Origin: Platynereis dumerilii
Lineage: Eukaryota; Annelida; Polychaeta; Phyllodocida; Nereididae
Assembly: GCA_026936325.1 (NCBI GenBank)
Contig: JAPTHN010000003.1
Span: 79,783,006-79,847,005, forward strand
Direction: 5' to 3'
DNA length: 64,000 nt
Position 1 is the stretch's first letter, and each line of letters starts with the position of its first letter. The notes beneath the pieces were generated by a model, which was given only the letters and a program-made list of their open reading frames with translations, did not search any database and was not told the origin of the DNA. Made by a program: the position numbers and the translations under genes. Of the stretch, positions 11,559 through 22,059 are shown one piece after another.

Positions 11559-11964
11559 ATAGCTTGGCCTAGGGCCAAGGTCCGTTGAAGCCGGGCGGAG
11601 GACCTAGGGTTTGCTGCTGTGCTGTCTATTGTTTTCTATTTTCGGCTATTGTTCTATTTATGTCAATTCCTTCTATTCACGTGCTCTGCATTTGTTTTCT
11701 GTGATTTTGTGGTTTTCTTGTATTTCTCACCTCTCCCTCCTTTATCCTGCTTCTGGGCCTCACAGTTTCTCTATCTTGTGAATGCCTTCCTTTCCCTATA
11801 TATACTCCTCTCTTTCCCGCCTCTGGGTCGCGTCTCTTTCTTGCACCCACCCACTTCCTCCCTTTTTTCTTCCTTCTCTGTCTTGCCTACCTCCCTTCTA
11901 TCCGTCCTTCCTCCCTTTCGGGGTCTCACCCTTATCTCAAAATTCCTAACTATAAAAATTCAAA
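11557..11964 (+). repeat. Split direct repeat A2
   Basis: Internal copy of A1 at about 99% identity. Followed by ~220 bp of AT-rich sequence before B2. Confidence 0.9.
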
Positions 11965-12183
11965 TTTCAAATTCAAAATCCTCCAAAAAATTTTATTGTG
12001 TAGGCCCTTGCCTTCCAAAAAATATCCATGTTCTTTGACTTGCCTTATTATTATGTTTTCATCTTGTATATATTCATTTCTATATTTATGTGTACATTTT
12101 ATCCTATATGTATTATCTATGTATATTTATTCAACTTATTTCTGGTACCTAATCATTTTATTGTCTAAGAGTTGACCGCATTG

Positions 12184-12366
12184 TGGCTGGTCCGGAGCAG
12201 CAGGCTCCTTTCTGTCTCGTTTATGTACTCTCCTTCTATGTGTGTATGAATGGTGTGTGTCTGTGTATCTGTTTTGTGTTTGTCTTCTAGCCGAATTAAA
12301 GGCACTGCGGCCAATTTATAGTATTTCACTTGTTTGTATTATGTCCTCCGCCTGGTGGATTCAATG
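12184..12366 (+). repeat. Split direct repeat B2 (right terminus)
   Basis: Terminal copy of B1, ending in ATTCAATG, the same word that precedes A2 at the B1A2 junction. This fixes the right end of the element. Confidence 0.88.
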
Positions 12367-12425
12367 GAATTCTTTAATTTGCAGCTCTCCTGTGTGCCCT
12401 CACATGTTTAACTATACTAAGTATA

Positions 12426-12559
12426 CACTCTAAAAAATGTCGGGGCAAACCTTTTTTTTAGCAAAAAAAAAATCCATGTTGGTTTTGCATCGAAATTTGG
12501 TTTTTCAAAAAACCATTTTGAATCTAAAAAACCAATTTTGTCTGAATTTTTTTAGAGTG
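12426..12559. mobile_element. 134-bp MITE with CACTCTAAAAAA ends
   Basis: Terminal inverted repeats CACTCTAAAAAA / TTTTTTAGAGTG flanked by TA on both sides (12424-12425 and 12560-12561). It has no coding capacity and an A/T-run-rich interior with repeated GGTTTTTCAAAAAACC-like words. The same tip sequence closes the 4.5-kb block at 17541-22051, suggesting one family. Confidence 0.75.
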
Positions 12560-13720
12560 TACTTTCCGAAACTTTGCTAAATGGTTGCCCAATGATATCC
12601 AGCTTATGCCCGCCACACATTCCCAACATTTTTGGGCAATAATTTGACAATAATAGACATCCTTTCGTCTTACAATGTTACAATGCGCGACACGCGAAAA
12701 GCTGTTGAATATGGATTCTCACATCTTCTGATGGACTCCCAAAATCTGATTACAATTTTGGGGAAATGTCCTGGTGGCTTGCCCCCCCCTGGAAAAAATC
12801 CTGGATACGCCACTGTACTGGACCTCAGAATACCAGCGTCCATTTTTAGAAAGGTATAGATAATAAACTGGACCTCAGAACACCAGCGTCCATTTACATA
12901 GCATTTATGCAACATGGCAGATGGTTCCCAACACAACAACTTTGGGGCAAAGTTTTGTGTATTCACTTCATATCATGAGATAAACTTATATATACATGTA
13001 TATGCAATATGCACTCTATTGTTACGTCACCGAATGTACGTTGTGATGCCACAAAGTGTGTACACTTAGTAAAGACTTCAGGAATTGATTTTTGTAATTA
13101 GGCCCTCGAAGTGCCAGTCTGGTTATGCGCAGTCAGTGGGTGTAAAAATTATGTGATTGAGCTGTAAATGTAGCTCCTAAATTGTGCATTGTTTGACTAA
13201 AAAGTATGAATACTGTTCCGATGAAAGAACAGAAACAAACAAAAAAGCTACAGACAAGAAGAAAGTAAAATCCATGGAAGAGACTTCAAATGCGATAGAT
13301 GCTAAAGTCATGTGAGAGTTCAATAGAAAACAGGCTGCATAGCAGCAAACGCCATTAAAGGTCACCATTACACCATAATAAAAGTGATGTGAAGCAAATT
13401 GCATGAAGTATTTGCAACAGTGGCCCGAGCTTGGTCTGAAATTATCTGTATGCCCGCCTGCCCTCCAGGGTGTGTTGAACAATGGAAAGGCCTCACTAGA
13501 CCAATTTACACAATATTATGGGCCAGTTTCATGCATAAACAAGGAATAGGTTTAGAGCTATGGGTGGGAATATTTCAAAAAGCCTTAAAAAGAATGATCA
13601 AGCAGACCAACACAAGGCACTTAAATATTATATAGGTAATGTATATCAAATGTCATCTATGGACATGCAATGATGGCCAAGTTTTAATATAATTTTAATA
13701 TTTTTTGTTCAATGTCTCAA
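12560..13720. other. Unassigned sequence with a small tandem duplication
   Basis: No gene recognised. A ~28-bp phrase beginning ACTGGACCTCAGAA is present twice in tandem spacing near 12816 and 12870. A short GATACGCCACTG-type phrase before it is common to low-copy repeats. The rest looks unique. Confidence 0.4.
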
Positions 13721-13727
13721 AATGTAC

Positions 13728-14330
13728 AGAATATTGATGAATCACAACCTCAAAAGGCATAACTTTATCATAAAGGTGATATGTGCAACTAATTTCATCC
13801 AGGCACATGAAATACTGGCCAAGTTTTCTCCGAGAAATGAAAAATTATAATTTTTTTTACATTTTCTCAATATTTCAAAAGTTATAGAATATGTATCAAT
13901 CAGACCATCAAAAGGCACAACTAGACCATATAGGCTACATCTGTAAAAGATTTCATCCATGTACATGTAAAAGGGGCGGGGTCCTAGCCCGGAAACAAAA
14001 AAATAATTTTTTTTTACATTTTTCTCAATACTTCAAAAAGTACAAAAAAAATATATATCAATCAGACCATCAAAAGGCACAAATAGACCATACAGGCTAC
14101 ATGTGTACCAAATTTCGTCCATGTGCAAATTGTGCATGCAATAGGGGCTGAGTCCTAGCCCGGAAACGAAAACAATAATATTTTAATATTTTTCTAAATA
14201 TTTCAAAAAGTACAAAATATCCATCAATCGGACCATCAAAAGGCACAACTAGACTATACAGGCTACTTGTGTACCAAAATTCATCCATATACATGCGATA
14301 GGGACTGAGTCCTGGCCCAGAAACTATCTA
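13728..14330 (+). repeat. Tandem repeat, ~165-bp period, about four copies
   Basis: The phrase ACCATCAAAAGGCACAA recurs near 13904, 14066 and 14232, with a more diverged first copy near 13750 (AACCTCAAAAGGCATAA). Each unit also carries a CATCCATGTACATG-like word and a TCCTAGCCCGGAAAC-like word followed by an A/T-run. Spacing is ~160-168 bp. The open frames in the array are by-products of the repeat. No function is known to me. Confidence 0.8.
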
Positions 14331-14567
14331 TCCTCCCGCAGCCCGACCACCTGAATGCATGACCGCCCGGATACCCGCCCGGCAGACGGACAACTTTTTA
14401 CCAAAGTGATAACAATACCTTTTACAAACTTTGTTCGCTGAAGGTAAAAATAACAAGTTGTAACTGAAGTAGGAAGGAAAACAAGGCGGGGAGATTGGAG
14501 AGAAGTCAAATAGGAAATTAAGAATGATGGATGTGGAACACACATACACAAAAAATTAAGTAAAGCA
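14331..14567. other. Unassigned short interval before the gypsy-type fossil
   Basis: Starts with a CCCGCCCG-rich patch (14332-14392) that continues the preceding tandem array's flank, then A-rich unique sequence. No gene seen. Confidence 0.3.
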
Positions 14568-14572
14568 ATAAA

Positions 14573-14722
14573 TGTTATGATTATAAGTAGAACAAACAAG
14601 ATGCTGCCATTTAGCTATTTATATTTTAACTGTCTTGTGGTAACCAGGTGACGTCATGTCTGGTTGCTATGGGCAACCTCTGACATTGCTGCCCTCTATT
14701 GAACAAAACCATTATCACAACA
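14573..14722 (-). repeat. 3' LTR of the gypsy-type fossil
   Basis: 150 bp, identical by eye to 16746-16895. Lies at the 3' end of the element, which reads on the minus strand. Confidence 0.92.
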
Positions 14723-14873
14723 TCTTCCCTCTTCCAGAAATACAATGAAATTCAAAAACTTATTCAATAAAATTATGATACAAATATGACAATCATCATT
14801 CAAAATAAATATTAGGTATTTGAAGTATTGAACAGTATGGCTATACATGATGTTACATTTCAATTAATCTGAG

Positions 14874-15850
14874 TTACATAGTTTCAATTAATCTGACAGG
14901 TCTTCTTGTTATTCTGGCAGAACGTCGCAGCGGTTCGCTTTGTTCAGCATCACCCTCATTGACCTGCACAATTTCCTCATTATCTTCATCTTCATCTGAG
15001 TCTTCAATATCATCCATTTCTTTCACTTTCAACGGAGGTGTAGTAGATTTATCGAGCAATAGATGTTTGCGGTTCCTGCGGTATATACAGCCATCCTCAG
15101 ATTGAACACGATACGATCTGGGAGCTACCAACTGAAGTACTCTTCCTTTTTCAGCCCAATTTTTCTGGTCCGGGGTCCGGATACGGACAACATCTCCTGG
15201 GCGGAGCTCGGGCAGCGGTCTTGCGTTAGCATTATGATATCTGGCTTGTTGTCTTTGTGACTTTATTTTCCATTCTATTGAGGAATCCGCAGATTCCACT
15301 GCAATGAAGGGCAAATTGGTCCGGATTAAACGACCCATGAGTAACTCACTAGGCGATTTACCACATTCCAGCGGAGAGCTGCGGAAAATCATTAGAGCCA
15401 TGAAAGGATCTTCCCGACTATCCCAGGCCTTCTTGAGCAAGGTCTTAACCACCTTCACACCAGATTCGGCCATACCATTAGACTTCGGAAATCGTGGACT
15501 CGAAGTGATGTGCTTGAAATCCCAAGATTTGGTGAAGGCAGAGAATTCCTGGCTGACAAAGCACGAGCCGTTGTCACTCATCAAAATGTTAGGAATGCCA
15601 TGCCTAGCAAAAATACCTTTTAATGCTTGTACAACATGTTTGCTTGAAGCTGCAGAAATCTCAGCTACTTCTGGATAGTTTGAGTAGTAGTCCACAGCAA
15701 TGAGAAATAATCGTTGACCTAATTGCATTAAATCTGTTGCTACTTTGTCCCATGGAGCTTTACAATCTTCAACAGGATGGGACAACAATGGTTCAGAAGG
15801 TTGCATTGGACGATGAGTCAGGCAAACATCACAGGTATCAAGTATCGGTT
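14874..15850 (-). pseudogene. Integrase region of the gypsy-type fossil
   Basis: The minus-strand frame carries a retroviral-type integrase. It shows the end of a zinc-binding stretch (DVCLTHRP), a catalytic-core segment with DLMQLGQRLFLIAVDYYSN, MSDNGSCF and FPKSNGMAES, and a C-terminal GPY/F-like domain (PGDVVRIRTPD, SYRVQSEDG, YRRNRKHLL). The tail is acidic and then basic. The style resembles the Mag/SURL branch of Ty3/gypsy, though that placement is by eye. In living relatives it inserts element DNA and makes the 5-bp target duplication seen here. Only the integrase part of Pol is recognised. Confidence 0.8.
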
Positions 15851-16698
15851 GAAACAGCAGCCACAAAGAAGGTAGCAGGATCAGGATCATCCACATCCTC
15901 AGATTCATCACAGTTAACAAGGCGGACTGTACGGGATCGCCTTGGGCACATCCTAGAAAAATGATTCGCACCATTGCATCGATGACATGTTTTGCCAAAA
16001 GCAGGGCATCTACCGGGGTTGTGCTGATATCCACAATACGAACAGTTGCGTCTGTCTTGACCATTAGTGGACTTAGGAGTGGCTGCATTGTCACGTCGTT
16101 TTGGAGAGTTGTTTCCCAGGCGCAGACTGTGGACATTGAGAGGATCAGATTCCTTTAGCTCTCTTGCTTGCTTGGAAGCAGCCTCGGCTACTCGACATAT
16201 CTGTATAATCTTATCGAGGGTCACATCGTTCTTTTCACGAAAGAGCCGTTCCCTGAGCGACTCACTATGAATGCCACACATGAGTCGGATCTTCACCATT
16301 TTGTCTGAGATCGGCTCAAATGGGCATTTCTTCGCCAGTGCCTTCACTTCAACAATGTAACCATCAGTAGATTGGTCGGGGCTCTGTCTGCAGTTAAAGA
16401 ATCGCTGCACGTGCATGGCGTCACTGTCTCTATCAGCGCAGTAAAGCTTGTATTTTTCTATGACTACGTCAAGTTTCCACTCATCTCCTTCAGAATTCCA
16501 GGAAAAGGCATGGTACAACTCTGCAGCATCCTCACCAACGACATGTAGAAACAGGGAAGTTTTGTACTGGTCATCCATCGATTGGCCATGAGTCTTCAAG
16601 GAATAGTAAACCTGCCAGGCCTGGTAAAATCGACGCCAATTCTCGCTCAAATTTCCTTCCAGGCTCAGGGGTCTAGGCTTCTCAATTGTATCCATCAC
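15838..16698 (-). pseudogene. Gag region of the gypsy-type fossil
   Basis: A 286-residue frame with a Gag capsid-like body (ENWRRFYQAWQVYYSLK at residues ~20-36, RFFNCRQSPDQSTDGYIVEV near 105) and two CCHC-type knuckles near residues 217-255 (CSYCGYQHNPGRCP, CHRCNGANHFSRMCP). Together these bind and package element RNA in the family. It starts ~50 bp inside the 5' LTR, as expected. Part of a broken element. Confidence 0.82.
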
Positions 16699-16745
16699 AG
16701 AAACTTGACAATCACAATAACAGCAGGATATTTAACCTGACACCA

Positions 16746-16895
16746 TGTTATGATTATAAGTAGAACAAACAAGATGCTGCCATTTAGCTATTTATATTTT
16801 AACTGTCTTGTGGTAACCAGGTGACGTCATGTCTGGTTGCTATGGGCAACCTCTGACATTGCTGCCCTCTATTGAACAAAACCATTATCACAACA
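16746..16895 (-). repeat. 5' LTR of the gypsy-type fossil
   Basis: 150 bp, identical by eye to 14573-14722. Followed at 16896-16900 by the ATAAA target duplication. Confidence 0.92.
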
Positions 16896-17024
16896 ATAAA
16901 GACAAAGGTGTAATTTCTAATTATGTGGAAACCGGGAGGCGCAACACCAGACAAGTGAAGTAATTGGCAACTAATGAAAGATATAAAAGAAAATAAAACG
17001 AAGCACAAAAAGAACAATTGCCTT

Positions 17025-17540
17025 CTAGACATAGAAAATAGACAAGGAAGAATCTTGTAAATGTGGCAATTCAGTCCAGTAGGTAAAGAGTTTATCTAGA
17101 ACTTTAACAGTGAGACTTTGAATTCCCCTCTCAGGCATTGTCATTATGTAATAATATGTATAAATTTCTTCAGCTAATGATGTGTCCAATAATTTATCAA
17201 TAATATTCCAGCCTAGAGGGTGCCAAACTGCTCGAGAAGCTTTTCCCAACTGTCCTGAAAAAATATTTGGACAGGATTGGTTGAAGGTGTCGGATTGTTG
17301 TCATGTTGCTACGACTTGTTTCATCCAGTTCCTTACTTTCACACTGAATCATGTCGGTTTGTTACAACTTTCATTAGTCTTGACCAATTTTCCAGTGCTA
17401 TCTGCACTGAAATAGCCACAATGTACCATAAATGCACCACCTTGGTTCACTCTGTGAATGGTACTATTTAGCTTACATACCTGATTGACTTGCCTCCCAA
17501 CTGAGAGGTGATGATTTTGATAAAAAGTGGATGAAAAACA
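17025..17540 (-). pseudogene. Decayed Tc1/mariner transposase fragment (minus)
   Basis: Read on the minus strand this region keeps two hallmarks of Tc1-type DD34E transposases. One is GGAFMVHCGYFSADSTGKLV, the usual GGGSVMVWGCF block, at about 17375-17440. The other is WHPLGWNIIDKL, the SPDLNPIENLW block carrying the catalytic Glu region, near 17190-17230. Frames change between them and the N-terminal DNA-binding part is absent, so it is dead. It is homologous to 22060-22590 but inverted, and both copies point away from the 4.5-kb block between them. Confidence 0.75.
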
Positions 17541-18626
17541 CACTCTAAAAAAATTAGGATATTAGTGGTATTGTGAAAAACCAGTGTGTACAATAAAAAA
17601 ACAGTTTGGTATTTTTCAACTATAATTGGTTTTCTTCAGAGCAAGTGGTATTTTTCATGAAAATTGGTTTTGGTCATGGGGAATTATGGTATTTATAAAA
17701 ACCAAACATCTCAAAATCACCTTTCTTATGATCCATTTTTAATATACTTGTGGAACAATTATTTGAGATGTTTAAAACGTTTATGTTGTGGTTCATGTTT
17801 TTAAAATTCATGCATGTTACTTTATTTAGAAGTTTTAAGAGAGAGGACTAACTATGCTGTATATCAGTCAGGGCTACTGAAATATCCAATTAGGTATTTT
17901 ACTAATCCCTCAGGGCTCACCCACCGGTTGACCTCTTCTAATAACACAAACTGATAACATGTCCCCTGACAAGAAAAGCTGTTTGTTTATCAATCAAGAC
18001 TTTTAAAAGAAGGTTTAAGGCAGAGTTTATTAGTCTCAACACTGCAGTCGAAGAGTGTGCATATCAGTGTGCAGAAGATTGAGAAGAACTTGGTAAGTTT
18101 TTCTTTTTAATTCTTTAATTACACACCTAAGAAATATGCATTCTGAATGCAATTGTGTTTATTTGGGTAAGGTGTACTCAAGGTCTGGTTCATATATATG
18201 ACATTTTTATTATGATAAGCTATAAAATTCTAGTTCATTTTTCCCTTTTTTTTTTCTTGAATGTAATTTTGTAATCTGATTATGTTAACTTTTAATTATT
18301 ATTCTTGCAACACTTTGTTTCATTAACTGGTAATGGCAAATACACCTATCTGTCCAACCACGTCATATTAATGTTTGTCAAATTATGTAATTGTGAATTT
18401 TTTTATGTGGTCAATAAATAATTTATTTAATTATTATTTTATGTACATAAATCAAACACGTGGATAGTGTTGAGTCACTACTTGTTCTGATACAACAATG
18501 ACCCAAGGCATTCAATACTGTGAATATTGCATTCTCCCCGTAAAAGGATTCATTTCTATTTAAGGCAGCATGAAATTGGTATAAGTGTTTCAGATGCATT
18601 GCCTGTGAATTATACAAAATTACATA

Positions 18627-18788
18627 CCGTAAAACGGGTAAAGTTGGCAATCCGGGGTATTTTTACCCACTTAATGGCACAAATGCCAACATTTGTCACT
18701 GACACAGGCATCTGTAGCAAAGTGGTGGGTCAAAATAGCTTGCCAACTTTATCCTGGATTAAATGTACTAACTTTACCCCTTTTACGG
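18627..18788. mobile_element. 162-bp MITE with CCGTAAAA ends
   Basis: Inverted ends CCGTAAAACGGGTAAAGTT and its near-complement AACTTTACCCCTTTTACGG, flanked by TA duplications (18625-18626, 18789-18790). It has no coding capacity and is nested in the 4.5-kb block. TA flanks suggest mobilisation by a Tc1/mariner-type transposase. Confidence 0.8.
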
Positions 18789-19132
18789 TACTTTTACTGA
18801 TATTTTTAAAATCTGTTTGTTTTTTACTTTCTGTTTCAGATGCAGAATGGCATGCATGTTCCTACTGAGGCCCTTAATACAAAAAACTACCTTTGAAAGA
18901 AGTTTGCGCCATAAAGCAACTTGGAAAAATATTGCTTCTCAAGGTACGTAAGTTGAATAATAGCTCTTCCTTATCTTTTCCAATTGAAAAATATTTATTG
19001 TATAGTATTCTGATATTTTCTTGTGTTAAAATGAGCTTGTTTTGACCAATCTTCAGTCAAAAAATGAGTGAACAGGGGACGTTCCATAACCAAGGCATTG
19101 ATGTAATTGAATGAAGTTATTTGATATCTACA

Positions 19133-19335
19133 GTAGCGGACAAAAGTTTAGGCCACGTCAATTTTTTGGCTATATTAGGGAAAATAGGTGCTCAGCTGAA
19201 AAATGTCTGCATGGATTTTCTTGCCTATCTGTCAGGGAAGTTCTACAAGAGAGAAAACTTGATCTATTTTTATCACTTCCTTGAATATGTGTGATAAACA
19301 AAAATCTCAGGTGGTCTAAACTTACGTCTGATGCT
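19133..19335. mobile_element. Short Tc1/mariner-type relic with CAGTAGCGGACAAAAG end
   Basis: The left end CAGTAGCGGACAAAAGTTT is a typical Tc1-like terminal repeat. About 190 bp later GTGGTCTAAACTTACGTCTG is its imperfect inverse. The interior is non-coding. Read as a MITE or a heavily deleted Tc1 copy; the right boundary is approximate. Confidence 0.5.
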
Positions 19336-20130
19336 TGCTTACATCCACAAAGGCCCTTAATGGCATTGTGCATTAGCTGAAAGGTGACTAAATTATTCGA
19401 TGTTATTTTAGACAAGTTATTCAAACATGTTTCATGTGATTTAAAGGCAATTAGTCATGAAACAGGAAAAACACACATTTTTAAATAATTTTTAAAAATT
19501 TCAACTTAGGAGGTAATAATGGTGATTCAATGAGCCAAAATTGCTAATAAATAAAAGGCTAACTAAAAGCAACTAAGAAAATATGTGTCTGACACATTTT
19601 CATCCTTCCAATGGAGTATGAATACACTTGACATCTGGTCATCCTCCAAAAATGGGGTTTTTGCCTGGTTTTGTCGAAGAGACTCCTATTTGAAGTATCA
19701 TAAAACAGTGAAAGGAGAGTTTTCATTCACCTGAATATGCGTCCTGATAAAATCAACAAACTTTTGTTCTTTTCCCACAGTACAGAAAAAATGACAGACA
19801 CCACTCTGGAAAGTGTACTGAAACTGAATGTTAATGAATGGACCAATTTTACGCCTTCCATAAAAGTGGCTGTAGTTTCATCATAAGTAAAGCGAACAAA
19901 CAAAAGTTGTTTGGACACCAATGCTTATCCACTTTCCACTTTCAGGATCCCAAAAATGCAAACTGCAAGGTTCGATTCAAGAACAGTCGTTCACCTTTCA
20001 TCCATCCGAATTGATCTAAAAGTGCATATATATAGTGATACGAGAAGGGAAAACTTCAACCAACAATCATACCATCCCAATACTGTGCACTAATAATGAC
20101 AAAAAATATACTCTTGGCTACTGAGAGGGG

Positions 20131-20330
20131 AGAGTTGGTCTCGTGATAGCATGCTGGGCTGCCAATCGCTGGGTCCGGGGTTCAAATCCAGCTCTAGCCG
20201 GACTCATTGCTTCATCCTCCTACTCTCCTAGTTGGCCTACCAAACCAATACAGGACGTAAAGCCCCAATCGTACAATCAATCCATCCATCTTCAAGATTG
20301 GCTACTGAAGACTTTTGATACAAACTAATG
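20131..20330 (+). mobile_element. tRNA-derived SINE
   Basis: A tRNA-like head with an A-box-like segment (GATAGCATGCTGGG) and a near-perfect B box, GGTTCAAATCC, at 20179-20189, with the usual spacing. These form the internal RNA polymerase III promoter of SINEs. It is followed by a CTCCTAGTTGGC-type body and a short (ATCC)-like tail near 20280-20290. The folded head departs from a functional tRNA, so it is not called as a tRNA gene. Confidence 0.6.
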
Positions 20331-20477
20331 ATACTGACATTTCAATTGGCATTGCCGTCCTGACTTGCCGTTATTGGAAATATAACCCTAGTCATTTACA
20401 ATATAATATTTCCTACATGTGATGTGTCTTTATTTTAACCAATTCATACTTTTTTAATCTCTGCTTTCCTGTGTTTT

Positions 20478-21330
20478 GATTACCAATGACTGCTGTGATG
20501 TTTTTATTTCATGTGTTAGATTACCAATGACGGCTGTTGTTACCGCCAATATCCACTATTGTGCCCAATAGGCCTATTTGGGCAAAATATAGGGTCTTTT
20601 GGCAAATTATAGGGTCTTTGGGAAAACTATAGGGCCTTTGGGCATTATGACTCCTTTTTGCATGACTTTCCAAAAGTCATCACATCCTTCAAAATATCCG
20701 CGAGGCCTTTGGGCAAAATATAGGTCCTTTGGGCGCATGCCTAAATCACTCATTATCGCTCATTCCTAACTATAGTGGATTTTGGCAAAGACCTTATACT
20801 TTGGACACATGCCCAAGTCACTAGCAATAACTCTTTTAACTATTGTGGATTTTGACAAATATCCAACCTTGGATAATAGTGAACTGACCAATGGGAATAC
20901 GCCCTAATATCTTGACCAATGAGAATCCACCCTAATATCCACAGTGGGGGGCACTGTAGTTAATAGTTTGTCCAATGAGAATGCCACCTAATATCCTGTC
21001 CAATGAGAATCTGGCCAAATATCCTAACCAATGACAGTCAAGCCTAATATCCACAGAGCCATGGATATTAAGCTGCATCCTCATTGGACACACCGAGAAT
21101 TCAATGAGATTCTAATCTAATATCAAACAGCCAATGAAAATTGAGGTTAATATCAAATAGGCTAATAGTAAAATAGGCTCTTTGGTCAGAGTCAAAAAAC
21201 TACGCCAAAATCCATGACTGCCTTTGTGGATATTTGTGGATATTTGTGAGTGATTATATATGCTTTTGGCATACACAGCTGTGATGTTTTTATTTTGTGT
21301 GTTTAATTACCAATGACTGCCGTGATTTCT
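20478..21330. repeat. Nested degenerate short repeats rich in CCAAT
   Basis: Two overlapping patterns. At 20580-20730 a ~20-bp phrase around ATAGGGTCTTTGGGCA repeats about five times. At 20885-21150 a ~30-bp phrase built from CTAATATCC and CCAATGAGAAT repeats six or more times, some in inverse (ATTGG). The phrase ATTACCAATGACTGCTGTGA flanks the array on both sides (near 20480, 20520 and 21310). No gene present. CCAAT words match NF-Y sites, but regulatory use is untested. Confidence 0.6.
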
Positions 21331-22059
21331 TTATTCCAAGGCCAAATTGTGATTAATGAGTGTCAATATTGGTTTTTCAATAAATTTTTATCTTTTAATA
21401 TCGATATTTACAAAAATTATGAATTTGTGTGAATGTATACATGTAAAAATAAACATTGAAATCAGACCCATGGCATCTTTTTTTTATTTACTTTTAACTA
21501 CATAATATTTTTAGAAAAAGGTGAAAAAAAATGTATTATTTATTTATACTAATGCTGAAATACTGGAAAACCTGCAATTGGGTACCAAATTGACCGTTAT
21601 CCATATCACAAAATCTTAAAAAAAGGTCTTATAAAATACTCACCAATGCATAATGGGAGAATCAATTTTGAAATTTTTAGCGATATGCTGGTTTTTGTAA
21701 GAGCAGGAAATGGTTTAATTTTAAATTAATGAAAAATCCCAAAGATTTCAAATGTCAAGGAATAAAAAACCCATTGCGTTTTCTGTTGTATGCATGTAAG
21801 TATTAATCAATTTCTATGATGGAATTACAGTATCTGCAATTTGAAACATTAATATCCAGTTATTATTATCCACTACTGACTTCCTGCAAATTTAGCAAAA
21901 TACCAATACTGATTTTTTCTTGTACAAATGCAACTGGTTTTTGAAAGTATCAATTGTTTATGGTTTTTTAACTAATCAAAAGGAGTTCAAAATACGGGAC
22001 AAGCTCAAATACCAATATTGGTATCTTATTAGAACTTTAGTTTTTAGAGTGCATTAGAA

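Larger units (their letters stand above)
8205..12366 (+). mobile_element. Ngaro-like DIRS-order retrotransposon fossil
   Basis: A tyrosine-recombinase retroelement with the split direct repeats diagnostic of the PAT/Ngaro branch of the DIRS order. Repeat A1 is at 8205-8612, A2 at 11557-11964, B1 at 11376-11558 and B2 at 12184-12366, so the order is A1-internal-B1A2-B2. A1 and A2 differ at about three of 408 positions and B1 and B2 look identical, so the insertion is young. Parts: a short Cys/His-rich Gag-like tail near 8610-8690, an RT-RNase H region, and a tyrosine-recombinase region. No target duplication is expected for this order. It looks nearly whole in layout but is broken, with about two breaks; Gag is mostly not recognisable. 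Confidence 0.88.
14573..16895 (-). mobile_element. Compact Ty3/gypsy LTR retrotransposon fossil, young insertion
   Basis: A 2323-bp element on the minus strand bounded by two 150-bp LTRs (14573-14722 and 16746-16895) that look identical, and by the 5-bp target duplication ATAAA (14568-14572 and 16896-16900). The LTR tips form the TGTTGTGA/TCATAACA pair. Just inside the 5' LTR the sequence begins TGGTGTCAG, the start of a primer site like that for tRNA-Leu. A purine-rich tract precedes the 3' LTR. Recognised parts are Gag and integrase; protease, RT and RNase H were not found. It is broken, with one or two breaks, and probably moved in trans. Identical LTRs mean a very recent insertion. Confidence 0.9.
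17541..22051. mobile_element. Putative 4.5-kb non-autonomous DNA element with CACTCTAAAA ends
   Basis: The block opens with CACTCTAAAAAAA and closes with TTTTTAGAGTG, the same tips as the 134-bp MITE at 12426-12559. It is flanked by CA on both sides rather than TA. Sub-terminal regions at both ends hold repeated GGTATTT/AAATACC and ACCAGT/ACTGGT words, as expected of element termini. No transposase was recognised inside. It contains nested MITEs at 18627 and 19133, a SINE at 20131 and a CCAAT-repeat array. An alternative is that the two tips belong to two separate short elements. Confidence 0.5.

Noticed and set aside
13728-14330. CRISPR-like array
   Set aside because: Units are ~165 bp, continuous and diverging, without short repeats and unique spacers; eukaryotic context.
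20131-20205. Possible tRNA gene
   Set aside because: A good B box but the acceptor and anticodon arms do not pair convincingly and the sequence continues as a SINE body.
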